Assembly (NCBI RefSeq): GCF_027579695.1
Contig: NC_083582.1
Coordinates: forward strand, 32,976,464-33,040,463
Reading direction: 5' to 3'
DNA length: 64,000 nucleotides
Source of the DNA: Neoarius graeffei
Lineage: Eukaryota > Chordata > Actinopteri > Siluriformes > Ariidae
The position numbers and the translations under genes were made by a program. Of the stretch, positions 1 to 10,480 are shown in pieces. Each line of letters begins with the position of its first letter. Position 1 is the stretch's first letter. The notes under the pieces are model-generated. The model made no database searches, was not told the origin of the DNA, and saw only the letters and a list, made by a program, of their open reading frames with translations.

Positions 1-343
1 TTATAACATGCAAATTAAAATAATTTACCTAAAATTTGAATGATAATTAACAATGATATATCCCAGTTACTTTTTATTCAATATTAATAACAATAAACCT
101 TCAGAATGAATACAAAGCTCCAATGTTTGACAAAAACACAAAGTGTCACTCTAATGTTCTGAATTGTACTCCATGACAGCTTTTTTAGCAGTCTGCACCA
201 ATACCTCACTAGGCTGCATGTCACAGCAAGTGTCTGTGTTGATCTTACACTGCAGTAGGCCAGGTCAGTGTGTCTGCATTCAGGTTCTTTCTGCTCTCTG
301 TGTGTATCTTCCTGATTTGAGAGAAAACTCTCTCACAGTCAGC

Positions 344-1419
344 CAAGGGCGCAGATGGCACTGGGGACGGGGCGGGGACATGTCCCCCCCAGATTTATAG
401 TGACCCCTATCTGTCCCCCCCACCCACCGTCCCTACGTAAGGCGCCAAACATAGGTAGAAAAAGTGAGGATTAATGTTCCGTTAGTTAGACTAACTTACA
501 TTGCAGCACAAAGTTGAAATGGCAGCAGCAGTAGCCTTGTCTGTGATCAATCCACATTACACCGATTCAAGAAGGGGAAAGGCTGGAGCAGATCCTTGCA
601 GAGTTGGGAAAGCAAGGTGTTCAATTTTCCACGTAATTCTCGGTTAATAACACTGCACAGCTCATCCATTTGGTGTTTCTGCTATGACTAATGGTGCGTT
701 CAGTTGTACTCCTAAGTTGGAAGTTTGAAGTTGGAAAAGCATTGAAATCCAGCATCTACCAGCATAAACGTTGGGGTTTTTGTTTCATTTCATTAACTGT
801 CCATTTTTTTCGAATTCCATGTTCCATGATGTCCCAGTTTTTAAACTGGGAAGCGGCGGAGAGATATTTTTGGGGCCTATTGAGTCTGCTTCGAGATGGT
901 AAATTTGTTTGGCTGCTGAGGGAATTTTTTTTTTCTATCAATTTTGTTTATTGGAAAAAATACTTTTTATTTTTATTTGTGTGAATCTGTTGTTCAAGTG
1001 TTTATACTTCTGTTTTCATACACATTTTATGTTTCTAATCATTTACATGAAGGCACGAGTGTGAATCAATTCAATTTTATTTTGTTATTAATTTTTGGAC
1101 ATTTCCCTTTTTGTTAAAAGTTACAGTTAAAGTTTCTGTGATGAGATTCTTCATCCTGCTGAGATCAGTAAATGTTTAAATAAAACATGCAGAAGACATG
1201 AAGTTTTGGAGCGTGATTAACATACCAGACAAATAACAACTTGATCATGTATGGCTAGTGTTGACCAGGTAGGCCTTTGTCTACCAATGTTCATTCAGTT
1301 AGAAAACTCACAATTCTAATGTATATTGAAGCTTCAGTACATATATGCATTTACACAAAATGTAATCGTTTGCTGACAGCTCAGTCCCCCCCAGTTCAAA
1401 AATCCTATCTGCGCCCCTG
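344..1419. mobile_element. Non-autonomous hAT element with 8-bp TSD
   Basis: The termini are inverted: caagggcgcagatgg at the left, and the right end reads caggggcgcagatag on the other strand. The exact 8-bp duplication cagtcagc flanks it (336-343 and 1420-1427). An 8-bp TSD is the hAT hallmark. The interior shows no transposase. It sits inside an older hAT remnant, interrupting its C-terminal coding part. Confidence 0.8.
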
Positions 1420-1429
1420 CAGTCAGCAT

Positions 1430-1780
1430 TACTGTGGGGTAAACAGAGCACTGCCTAACTTGAACTAAAACGCCCACTACCTTGTGTTTTCTGTCTTTTC
1501 CAGTTGTTGGCATATCAGTTTTTAAGCGTGCAAATACTGTCATCAGTGGCTGATTTTGCCTTTGGCTTGCATTCCGCTGATGTAGTTTCGATTTGAAATG
1601 TTCTTTCACATCATACACTCCCGATGCTGCAACTTTGATGTCATGCACACACAGTGTGCAGTGTGCATATTCTTCATTTTTGGAGGCTGCTGGTTGGATT
1701 ATGCCATTGAAAAGGTCCTTCCATTCAGGGAGAAACCTACCGCTGTATTGTGTTTTGAATTTCTTTGCCGGAGTGCCCAT
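1430..1780 (-). pseudogene. hAT transposase N-terminal fragment (BED-like)
   Basis: A minus-strand ORF starts at the ATG at 1780. It begins MGTPAKKFKTQYSG and contains CTLCVHDIKVAASGVYDVKEH followed by an H-x5-H type ending, a zinc-finger-like CxxC...H arrangement seen at the start of hAT-type transposases. About 100 codons remain before the sequence passes into the C-terminal dimerisation segment. It is not a functional gene because the DDE core is absent. Family placement rests on motif appearance only. Confidence 0.5.
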
Positions 1781-2139
1781 TCAGAATCTTTTCAGTCGCT
1801 ACTGAAAGTCGCTCAGGTGGAAATAGGCTTTTCAAACAAAATGTTACTTCCCGGTTGGCGGGATTCTCGCAATGCGGTGTGCGCATGACCAGAAGTGGAA
1901 CGAAGTCTCGCTACCACGAGATAACATGAGATTTCATGACTCTTTACTGGCTGTCTGTGCTTTCTGTGGTGTACAATACGTTTGTAAATGTTATGCGCTC
2001 TTTTATCATCGTGGGAATTGATTATAGCTCTAAATAAATATTGAAATTTTTTTAAAGAATCCGTATAACTTTATTTGTACGCCCGTATACTACGTTTATT
2101 GAATCAAATCCGTATAAAATACGGACATTACGTATAGGT

Positions 2140-2549
2140 TGATGTGTATGAAGATGTCTGCGCTTCTGGATCATGTTTAGATATGGCTTCTTCTTTGAAC
2201 TATAGAGTTTTAGCTGGCAATGGCGGATGGCACGGTGAATTGTGTTCACAGATAATGTTCTCTGGAAATATTCCTGAGCCCATTTTGTGATTTCCAATAC
2301 AGAAGCATTCCTGTATGTGATGCAGTGCCATCTAAGGGCCCGAAGATCACGGGCACCCAGTATGGTTTTCTGGCCTTGACCCTTACTCACAGAGATTCTT
2401 CCAGATTCTCTGAATCTTTTGATGATATTATGCACTGTAGATGATGATATGTTCAAACTCTTTGCAATTTTATAGTGTCGAACTCCTTTCTGATATTGCT
2501 CCACTATTTGTCGGTGCAGAATTAGGGGGATTGGTGGTCCTCTTCCCAT
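2140..2549 (-). pseudogene. Tc1-like transposase, N-terminal DNA-binding part
   Basis: The ATG at 2549 opens a reading frame with two helix-turn-helix modules typical of Tc1 transposases: a first helical block containing IAKSLNISSSTVHNIIKRF, a linker with the GRISVSKGQGQK motif, then KWAQEYFQRTLSVNTIHRAI. The coding match ends near IQKRRH. The DD34E catalytic domain that should follow is absent because the element is truncated, so the product could at most bind DNA. It is a transposon relic, not a host gene. Confidence 0.75.
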
Positions 2550-2693
2550 CTTTACTTCTGAGAGCTGCTGTCACTCCAACATGCTCTTTTTATACCCAGT
2601 CATGTTAATGACCTATTGCCAATTGACCTAATGAGTTGCAATTTGGTCCTCTAGCTGTTCCTTTTTTGTACCTTTAACTTTTCCAGCCTCTTA

Positions 2694-3951
2694 TGCCGCT
2701 TTTCCACTACAAACGCGGCTGAGCCGTGCCGTGCCGAGTCGAGCTGAGTGGGGCTGTTGGAGTTGCATTTCGACTACAACCACGCTGAACCGTGCTGGCT
2801 GGAAGTGGGTGGACACATTGGGTGGAGTTAGCGAAAGTGGGTGGACGTCACGTGATGTCGTTAAGCAGCGCAAACAGTGACATCAGTGACAGTGGCGGAT
2901 CAAGTCAGAGCCGGGCCGGGGGCGGGGCAAATGACCGGGCCCTTTATTAAAGCTTATCATAACATCATTTTAGGCTACAAAATGTCCGCAACTGCGGTGT
3001 TTACCAATTTCAACACTACCGGGTGCAACTATGTTATTTAGTACATCAAGTCCTTCAAACGAACATGTAACTCAGAAACAAAAAACATTAGGATACTGTA
3101 CATGGCTCATAATAAAACATCAATAGCCTATACTGCGCACATTATTTGAAGGGCATACGAATGAGCGCTCAGAGGTTGCAACGGTGACAGGAAGAGTCAG
3201 AAGTAAAAGGAGGGCGGTGCAAACCTCACTGAATGCACTGTGTTTACCAATTTCAACACTACGGGGTGCAACTATGTTATTTTGTACATTAAGTCCTTCA
3301 AACGAACATGTAACTCAGAAACAAAAAAAACATTAGGCGACATACTGTACATGGCTCATAATAAAACATCACTAGCCTACTGCGCGCATTATTTGAAGGG
3401 CATACGGCGAGCCTTGCGCTCCGCGAACTCGTCCACGATGCTCTGTATGTCACTGATTCAGTGATCTTTTCAGCGGTAGTCTCACGACCCGAATAGTAAA
3501 CAATAAACATGGAGGACATGGAGTCGTTAGTGTTGCTGGTCTTGGTGCTGTGGCTTGTTGTCACCGACAACGCGGACAGATACTGGCAAGAGCGTATAGA
3601 TGAGGCGAGGCGCATAAGGCTTCAGAAATTCTCGTAATTTGTAATTATTCTTCTTCCGGGTTTACCGTGTTTACAGATCCCAGCGCGCTCGCGGGGCGTG
3701 TGTGGGCATGTGAGGACACTCCTCCTCACCAATCAGTGCACAGGGGAGTGTCTGCTCACGCCCCCAGCCTCACTCGTCACGGTTTGGCTCGCTTCATCCC
3801 CACTCCAAAACGGTGCGAGTTTTAGGGGCTAAGCAGGGCTGAAACGAGCTGAGTCGTGCTGGTTTTTGGTAGTCGAAACGCGAGCCGTGTCGGGCTGAAG
3901 TGAGCTGAAGCGAGCTGAAGTGAGCTGAAAAAGGGTAGTGGAAAAGGGCCA
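2694..3951. mobile_element. PIF/Harbinger-like non-autonomous element, TTA TSD
   Basis: The inverted ends are tgccgcttttccactac at the left and, read from the right on the other strand, tggcccttttccactac. The 3-bp duplication TTA flanks it (2691-2693 and 3952-3954), as expected for PIF/Harbinger. Removing it rejoins the host Tc1 sequence. Subterminal parts are rich in degenerate gctgagccg/gagctga motifs. No transposase was seen. Superfamily assignment rests on TSD length and sequence only. Confidence 0.65.
2998..3406 (+). repeat. Imperfect direct duplication of about 165 bp
   Basis: Positions 2998-3159 and 3239-3406 are near copies: both start gtgtttaccaatttcaacac and both run into catacg after a shared aagtccttcaaacgaacatg block. 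A 79-bp unrelated spacer separates them. The duplication lies wholly inside the Harbinger-like element. Confidence 0.8.
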
Positions 3952-4452
3952 TTATTGGCCCTGTCCCAACTTTTTTGAGATGAGTTGCTGTCATGAAATT
4001 TCAAATGAGCCAATATTTGGCATGAAATTTCAAAATGTCTCACTTTCGACATTTGACATGTTGTCTATGTTCTATTGTGAATACAATATCAGCTTTTGAG
4101 ATTTGTAAATTATTGCATTCCGTTTTTATTTACAATTTGTACTTTGTCCCAACTTTTTTGGAATTGGGGTTGCAAATGATTCTAGCTAGTGCTTAGCTAT
4201 CTTAGCCTTAGAATGCATGGGCTCGACTCGATGGTATGGAGTTATACACCTAATGTTTTGATCTTACAGAAAAAGAAACGATACCACAAATGCAGTAACA
4301 GAGAAAAGATATACAGTATTTGTCTTTTGTTTCATAGATCTATTCACAAATGTCAATCTCAAATTACATCCCTGTGACTCAAAACTCTCCGAGGTCGATG
4401 CAAAGTCATGATGTTTTCTGCATGTCGCCATCTTGGTGTGACATAGTTCCAT

Positions 4453-4698
4453 CCATCCATTATCTGTAGCCACTTATCCTGTTCTACAGGGTCACAGGCA
4501 AGCTGGAGCCTATCCCAGCTGACTATGGGCAAGAGGTGGGGTACACCCAAGTCGCCAGGTTATCGCAGGGCTGACACATAGAGACAAACAACCATTCACA
4601 CTCACATTCACACCTACAGTCAATTTAGAGTCACCAGTTAACCTAACCTGCATGTCTTTGGAGTGTGGGGGAAACCGGAGCACCCAGAGGACCCATGC
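4453..4698 (-). mobile_element. DANA-like SINE, 5'-truncated
   Basis: This is the minus-strand copy of the abundant SINE of this window: the (GGATGGAT)-type tail at 4453, the conserved body, and loss of the tRNA-like head at 4698. A candidate short TSD, agttccat, lies at both sides (4445-4452 and 4699-4706). Confidence 0.8.
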
Positions 4699-4706
4699 AG
4701 TTCCAT

Positions 4707-5429
4707 AGTCACGTTAATTCGTTAAAGCTCCTCACGTTTGACTGTTTCTGTAGGGCCATACTGTTTACCGCAAGAGGTAGGAAAACAGTCCCAAAAAGGA
4801 GAAAAGCGACCCTCAGCACATCAAAATAATCACATCTCGTCCACATATTGTTCTTGTGGGACATAAGAAAATGCCATGTATAATAATTTTTTTTTTGAAA
4901 ATTTCAGATGGCTTTGCAGTCAGCACCTTTAAGAAAAAACTAGAAAAAGTTGTGGCCTGTTATGATTTGGAACAGATTTTTGAACGCCAATGCCCATGCA
5001 ACTGCTCTTAATGGGGTCTATCCGCTCACGAAAAGTAAACATAATTAGCAATCCAGTCCCTTCCTCCATGAACTGCAGCAGCCATTTTCCAAAAATAAAT
5101 TAGCTTCTCATGCCAATAAAAGCAAAAGGTCATGACTTTTAAAGTCAGCATTTAATGTAATAGTTAACCTTATATTAGGGCATATGCTGATTGACAAGAC
5201 TAGGAGGGAAATGGATAGAACAATGGATGTTTTAAAGTGGTAAAATAATATTTTTATTCTGTCATGCTCGTATATGGATTGTTTCGTCTCATCTTGATCA
5301 TTCTGTACTGTTCACAATGACGATGTTTTCATGCTGGAAGTACATTTTGGCACTCTTAATTAATAGTGCTCCGCAGCATAGGAAACAAACTGACTGTGTA
5401 TCCGCATGAAAAATAAAAATCTAAATAAA

Positions 5430-5430
<1 letters not shown>
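4707..5430. other. No recognisable feature
   Basis: AT-rich sequence without a credible ORF, tRNA-like head or terminal repeats that I can identify. Confidence 0.5.

Positions 5431-5491
<61 letters not shown>
5431..5491. repeat. (GT)n(AT)n microsatellite
   Basis: A short GT run is followed by about 25 uninterrupted AT units. It abuts the mariner-like MITE at 5492. The ORFs reading Tyr-Ile repeats here are artefacts. Confidence 0.95.
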
Positions 5492-5495
<4 letters not shown>

Positions 5496-5716
5496 TTGTC
5501 AAAATTACGTTAACACAAATGGTAGAAACCATTTATTCACAAAACATACATCATATCTGCAAGATGATTTACAGGATGGTCTCAACCTGTTTGCCATCGT
5601 GTTCAACACACAAAAAACAGCGAGCAACAGTACCATTTAATCTGTCACCCATGGCGTACGTCTATCTGCAGGAGAAAAATAATCCGTTAGTGTTAACATA
5701 ATTTTGACTAACTCTG
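5492..5716. mobile_element. Tc1/mariner-like MITE
   Basis: A 225-bp element with inverted ends gggtttgtcaaaattacgtt and, from the other side, cagagttagtcaaaattatg. It is bounded by TA dinucleotides (5490-5491 and 5717-5718). It has no coding capacity and appears to have inserted at an AT microsatellite. Confidence 0.6.
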
Positions 5717-5718
5717 TA

Positions 5719-6966
5719 TATATAATTCCAGGTGACTACCTCATAGTGTGCAAAATGTCATAAAGGTAAACGCTGGCTACTCTGAAGAATATAAAATAAA
5801 ACGTTTTAACACTTTTTTGTTTACCACATAATTCCAGATATGTTCCACGTGTTATTTCATAGTTTTGACGTCTTCAGTACTGTTTTACAATGTAAAAAAT
5901 ACAAAATACAGAAAAACCTACCGTATGAATAAGGGTGTACAAACCTTTGACTGTACTGTATATGATTCCGCCACTGAAAAACAAATTACATGTTAAAACC
6001 CAGCTCAGTTGCAATTTGAAGAGTTCTCAAACCAATTTTTTAAATTATTATAATTTTGCCTCAGGAAACATTATGATAGACTTTATTTAAATACAGTTGT
6101 TCTCTCTTTGGAATAAAATATATGAAGACTTGTATTTGTGATAGGTAGGAGTGTATTTTTGGGAACATGTAAACCAATAATTGAAGTCAATGTGGTTTAA
6201 AATGTAATAGTACTTTAACTATACAGTGATATTGTTCATAGGCGATGGATATAAAAGCACAGTATCAGCACAGACCTCTGCTCCTGTTTGTGCCTTCTCT
6301 TTTTCTGAACTTTGAACACTGATCTATCTGCATTAACATTTATATGTTGCAAGAGCATTTCAAATGCCATTCTGAGCTACAAGGATGACATTAGGCGCCC
6401 AGAGAAGTAGTAAATAACGTTTCATCAAGGGCACCGAATAGGTCAGGGCTGTGTCAGTGTCCCTAATGGGTTGGTAATAGCAGGAAATGGAAGAAAAAAA
6501 AAACAAGAAAAATGTACAGGAAACCTGCAGTCTTGCACATGTAAACATGTTAAAGTCTCTGTTTTTTTTTTTTTTGACTGAAACTGACTGAACAGGCTGT
6601 TTTCAGATGCTGCACATTTAGCTCTAGAGACACGTTGCATGCAGATGGACACACTTCTCTCTACATGATAATACTGATCAATAAAACGATTTTTATCTCT
6701 GCTTTTAAGTACAGTAAGTGGTTGCTAAAACTCACGCCATGAAGCAGATAAGAGCAGTTCTTTGCCACAAATGAATCAAAACATCATATACTATGTTGTC
6801 CTTCACAAGTATTTTTTTTTTATTTGGATAATTGTTCAGGCTTCAACACAAACAGAGTTTTTCTTTGGTATCAGCATTTTGATAATCTAAAATGGTGGAA
6901 TGTATGTCAAAATCAGTTTCCTTTGGATGCTGTTTTTCCTTGTAATTCCCTGAATGCATTTCCATA
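5719..6966. other. Mostly unassigned, one Tc1-end-like fragment
   Basis: Around 5935-5962 the text gggtgtacaaacctttgact resembles the terminal sequence of another fish Tc1 family, but I could not find a partner end. The rest (to 6966) is AT-rich with no supportable feature. Confidence 0.4.
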
Positions 6967-6978
6967 ATATGGCGTTGT

Positions 6979-7361
6979 CTCATCTCATCTCATTATCTCA
7001 TCTCATCTCATCTCATTATCTCTAGCTGCTTTATCCTGTTCTACAGGGTCGCAGGCAAGCTGGAGCCTATCCCAGCTGACTACAGGCGAAAGGCGGGGTA
7101 CACCCTGGACAAGTCGCCAGGTCATCACAGGGCTGACACATAGACACAGACAACCATTCACACCTACGGTCAATTTAGAGTCACCAGTTAATCTAACCTG
7201 CATGTCTTTGGGGGAAACCGGAGCACCCGGAGGAATCCTACGCGGACACAGGGAGAACATGCAAACTCCGCACAGAAAGGCCTTCGCCGGCCACAGGGCT
7301 CGAACCCGGACCTTCTTGCTGTGAGGCGACAGCGCTAACCACTACACCACCATGCTGCCCC
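6979..7361 (-). mobile_element. DANA-like SINE, full length
   Basis: Minus-strand copy with tRNA-like head at 7361, body, and ctcatctcat tail at 6979. It is flanked by a perfect 12-bp duplication, atatggcgttgt (6967-6978 and 7362-7373). The perfect TSD indicates fairly recent L1-type (target-primed) insertion. Confidence 0.92.
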
Positions 7362-7738
7362 ATATGGCGTTGTATCATATTAAAATATTAGCATGTTAAA
7401 GCATGTTACCATTAGCATATTCCCATTGTCCATCAGAGAAACCTCTGTCTGTCTCCTTGCTGATCTGCTACAATTCTTCCGTTTATATGTAGGTTTGAAC
7501 TGATATGCCTATGGAAGGTTTTGGAAATAATCAACCTCCTCAGCTTCCTTGTACACCATCAGTAGATTAAAGATAAATAAACATAGCTATAAATAAAAGG
7601 CTATACTTTGCTTGAGATGTGTTAACTGACTCAATTAATCAGATAGTCTTATAATCCAAAAGCCCTTCATGGACACTGTGATTTACACCAATCAGCAAGA
7701 ACACTAAACCACTGACAGGAAGTGAATAACATTGATTA

Positions 7739-8241
7739 TCTCATTACAATGGCACCTGTCAAGGAGTGGGATATGTTACACAGCAAGAGAACAGTCAGTT
7801 CTTGAAGTTGATGTGTTGGAAGCACGAAAAATGGGCAAGCAGAAGGATCTGAGTGACTTTGACAAGGGCCAAACTGTTATGGCTAGATGACTGGGTCTGA
7901 GCATCTCCAAAATGGCACATCTTGAGGGATGTTCCCGGTATGCAGTGGCTAGTACCTGCCAAAATTGATCCAAAGAAGGACAACCGGTAAACCAGAGACA
8001 GCGTCAAGGGTGTCGAAGGCTTGTTGATTCGCATGGGGCACAAAGGCTAGAACATGTAGTCCAATCCCACAGAAAAGCAGCCGTAGCACAAACTGCTGAA
8101 AAAGTTGTTTGCTAAAACAGAAAGGTGTCAGATCTTTACGCTTGCCCATTTTTCCTGCTTCCAAGACTTCAGCTTCAAGAACTGACTGTTCTTTTGCTGC
8201 CTAATATATCCTACCCCTTGACAAGTGGCACTGTAATGAGA
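7739..8241. repeat. Internal inverted repeat of a Tc1 5' end
   Basis: The left arm (7739-7840) reads tctcattacaatggcacctg, then a stretch into the start of a Tc1 transposase gene. The right arm, read from 8241 leftwards, repeats tctcattacagtgccacttg and continues to the same coding start. The centre is about 300 bp of transposase-like sequence with stops (for example tga near 7890). A foldback derivative of the Tc1 5' end is the simplest reading. Confidence 0.65.
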
Positions 8242-8278
8242 TAATGAACAATTATTCCACGAAATTGAGTCGTACATG

Positions 8279-8654
8279 GGGCGGCACGGTGGTGTAGTGG
8301 TTAGCGCTGTCGCCTCACAGCAAGAAGGTCCTGGGTTCGAGCCCCGGGGCCGGCGAGGGCCTTTCTGTGCGGAGTTTGCATGTTCTCCCCGTGTCCGCGT
8401 GGGTTTCCTCCGGGTGCTCCGGTTTCCCCCACAGTCCAAAGACATGCAGGTTAGGTTAACTGGTGACTCTAAATTGACCGTAGGTGTGAATGTGAGTGTG
8501 AATGGTTGTCTGTGTCTATGTGTCAGCCCTGTGATGACCTGGCGACTTGTCCAGGGTGTACCCCGCCTTTCGCCCGTAGTCAGCTGGGATAGGCTCCAGC
8601 TTGCCTGCGACCCTGTAGAACAGGATAAAGCGGCTAGAGATAATGAGATGAGAT
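8279..8654 (+). mobile_element. DANA-like SINE, full length
   Basis: A complete copy. The tRNA-like head carries A box-like gtgtagtggttagc and B box-like gggttcgagcc (RNA polymerase III promoter elements of tRNA-derived SINEs); the conserved body and gagatgagat tail follow. TSD gagtcgtacatg (8267-8278) against gagtcatacatg (8655-8666), 11 of 12 matching. ORFs across it are not genes. Confidence 0.92.
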
Positions 8655-9659
8655 GAGTCATACATGAGCTGATAGCCGATGAGGTGTGTCACATCGAGTT
8701 GGCTCTAAGCAATATATGATGAGACTGAGTGGAATAAATGTTTTATTCTATCCACATTCACTGGCTTTTGAGAAACAGAGAATTTTTTATTTTATTTTTT
8801 GCAAATTCGATAAATAAAAACTTTATACAAAATGTCTGACAAAATTATTTCCGCTTATGTGGACTTCTTAAAAACCTATAGATGGCTGCACGAATTGATT
8901 TCAGGGTTGTTTTTTTGTAGAAAGTGCTGTCTTGCTGTCGTGCCGAGGTATAGAACAGATTTAGACATTTATTTAATTCTTCCTTGGACATTTCAGTTCT
9001 GTAATTTTCAAACTTCTTTGAGCTTTTGAACCAGTCTAAAAAAATTCAACAAATTTTAATGCTTAAAGATGAAGAATGTAAACAAACCGGCAAAATGACA
9101 GGAGCAATTTGTGAAAAAAGCTATAATAATAATTCTTGAAAAATAAAAAAAGATACATTCTTCCCGTCAAATACTTTCATTCCATATTTTGTTGTTTTTT
9201 TGTATTTGTTGGGGTTTTGTTTTCGAGTAGAGTTTTTATTTCGTCCTCGGTTGGTTCAGCAACACGCTCTGCCATTTTGTTATTCTCTACTCATGGTATA
9301 CGAGTAGGGTGACCAGACGTCCCGGTTTTACCGGGACAGTCCCGATTTGGGGTTGTGTGTCCCGAGTCCCGACAAAAGTCTGTCGGGACACGGATATGTC
9401 CCGGTTTTCACCACTCGCGACGTTTGCGACTGAGCAGCGTGGGAATCATTAGCGGAGAAATGTCTGCATTTACTATTTTGACGAATTGACAGGAATCGCA
9501 AACTTTCCTGGTTACTGCCCCCTGGCCCTGTGGCATGGGTGTTTATTTAGCCACATTATTCCAGACAACAGAACGGGTTGCCATGCAACAATAAAATAAA
9601 CATTAACTGGCGCGAATGTTCTTTGTCTAGCAGCTAGCAGCAGTAATGCCACAGCAATT

Positions 9660-9770
9660 ATGCCGAAAAGAAAATGTACCTTTTCCAAAGATTTACAGGG
9701 TACCTACCCCTTCCTCCGAGAGGCGCAGAACAATGCGCACGAAGCCTACTGCACACACTGTAAGTGCTTT
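9660..9770 (+). pseudogene. hAT 5' exon with BED-like CxxC start
   Basis: ATG at 9660. About 37 codons read MPKRKCTFSKDLQ...YPFLREA...CTHCKCF. MPKRK followed by a CxxC pair is the usual beginning of a hAT transposase zinc finger. The frame then runs into non-homologous sequence, and a GT is available right after the CTHC segment (gtaagtgc-like text), so this could have been a first exon. The same exon is kept in the second copy (29180-29290, minus). No functional transposase can be made here. Confidence 0.5.
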
Positions 9771-9865
9771 GTTCTTGTACTGAGTTGGGTAGCCTATGCT
9801 GCAAATGCTGTGCGCTCCTGTGGGGGCTTTCCTCGGGCTGTCGCCCCCTCCTCCTTTACTGCTGA

Positions 9866-10480
9866 GAGAGGCCCTTCATATAATCTTTTTTTATTCACCT
9901 TGTTATCCCGAGATAACGACATAATTAATTCAGGATCTCGAGAAAACAACACAACTAATTCGAGATCTTGAGAAAATAAAACCGTTATTTCGAGATCTCG
10001 AGAAAACAAAACAATTATTTCGTGATCTCAGCTGGATCACTGTATCTCCGTCGGTAGAGACGAAGCCGGGCCAGTCTTCTGCGGAGGTGCCGTGGACTAA
10101 TTTTGAAATGATCCCTTATTAAAAGACTTAATGCAATCTCTCCCTGTGTCAACCCCTGATCAAAATATTGCCTTATTAGGTGATCGATTATTCCAGACAT
10201 TCTAATGACCAAAGTTGCGTCTATACAGAATGAGAAATAGCCCCAAAGTCAGCATATCAAGTCTTGGTGTTCCTGAATGAACCATTTCTCAGCTGTTTAC
10301 TCGAGATCATGAAATAATTGTTTTGTTTTCTCAAGATCTTGGAATAACGGTTTTGTTTTCTCAAGATCTCGAATTAGTTGTGTTGTTTTCTCGAGATCCT
10401 GAATTAATTATGTCGTTATCTCGGGATAACAAGGTGAATAAAAAAAAGGATTATATGAAGGGCCTCTCGTGGCTTCCGTA
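9866..10480. mobile_element. Palindromic inner element with one small ORF (copy 1)
   Basis: Long imperfect inverted arms: gagaggcccttcatataatc at the left matches the right arm read backwards. Each arm contains several ctcgagatct-like motifs and a ttatcccgagataac block. Comparison with copy 2 suggests the full ends are tacggaagcc and ggcttccgta with flanking gtatat on both sides, that is a 6-7 bp TSD. The left tip is deleted in this copy. The superfamily is uncertain; IS3EU was considered because of TSD length and the ORF type. Confidence 0.5.
10015..10212 (-). CDS. Small basic HTH-like protein of the inner element
   Basis: An ORF of 65 codons between the palindromic arms: a start with MVIRMSGIIDHLIRQYFDQG, then a predicted helix pair around LTQGEIALSLLIRDHF, then an arginine-rich helix RHLRRRLARLRLYRRRYSD. 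The pattern resembles the N-terminal DNA-binding segment of integrase-like proteins of fish transposons. The stop lies at the edge of the right arm. The other copy (28737-28934) is also open and differs at only about three residues. It is probably a remnant of a larger transposase gene; a role as a stand-alone DNA-binding peptide is speculation. Confidence 0.45.
   Translation of the reverse strand: MVIRMSGIIDHLIRQYFDQGLTQGEIALSLLIRDHFKISPRHLRRRLARLRLYRRRYSDPAEITK

Larger units (their letters stand above)
1..1900 (-). mobile_element. hAT transposon remnant, internally deleted
   Basis: On the minus strand a BED-like N-terminal region (about 1780 down to 1430) is followed almost directly by a segment reading PHSNADCERVFSQIRK (about 1450 across to 300), the conserved hAT C-terminal dimerisation signature. 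The catalytic middle is missing, so this is a deletion derivative. The outer limits are not defined: the left end may lie outside the window and the right end near 1900 is a guess. A younger hAT MITE (344-1419) splits it. Confidence 0.55.
2140..4172 (-). mobile_element. Tc1-like transposon fragment split by a Harbinger-like insert
   Basis: The right end is a Tc1-type terminal sequence, ttttttggaattggggttg. Inward follow a subterminal repeat of the same kind, a 5' untranslated stretch, and from 2549 down to 2140 the transposase N-terminus. The 3' half is missing: similarity stops abruptly near 2140. A related, longer copy with the same end lies at 35265-36703. The 1258-bp insert at 2694-3951 interrupts the 5' untranslated part. 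Confidence 0.7.

Noticed and set aside
5429-5701. 90-codon ORF with Tyr-Ile repeats
   Set aside because: Translation of an AT microsatellite plus a MITE.
8282-8345. tRNA-like sequence with A and B boxes
   Set aside because: It is the head of a SINE with TSD, and does not fold to a complete tRNA with acceptor stem; the other SINE heads were rejected likewise.
8276-8656. 126-codon ORF and similar ORFs at 50157, 54313, 61946 and elsewhere
   Set aside because: All are translations of the DANA-like SINE; the same peptide appears at each copy.
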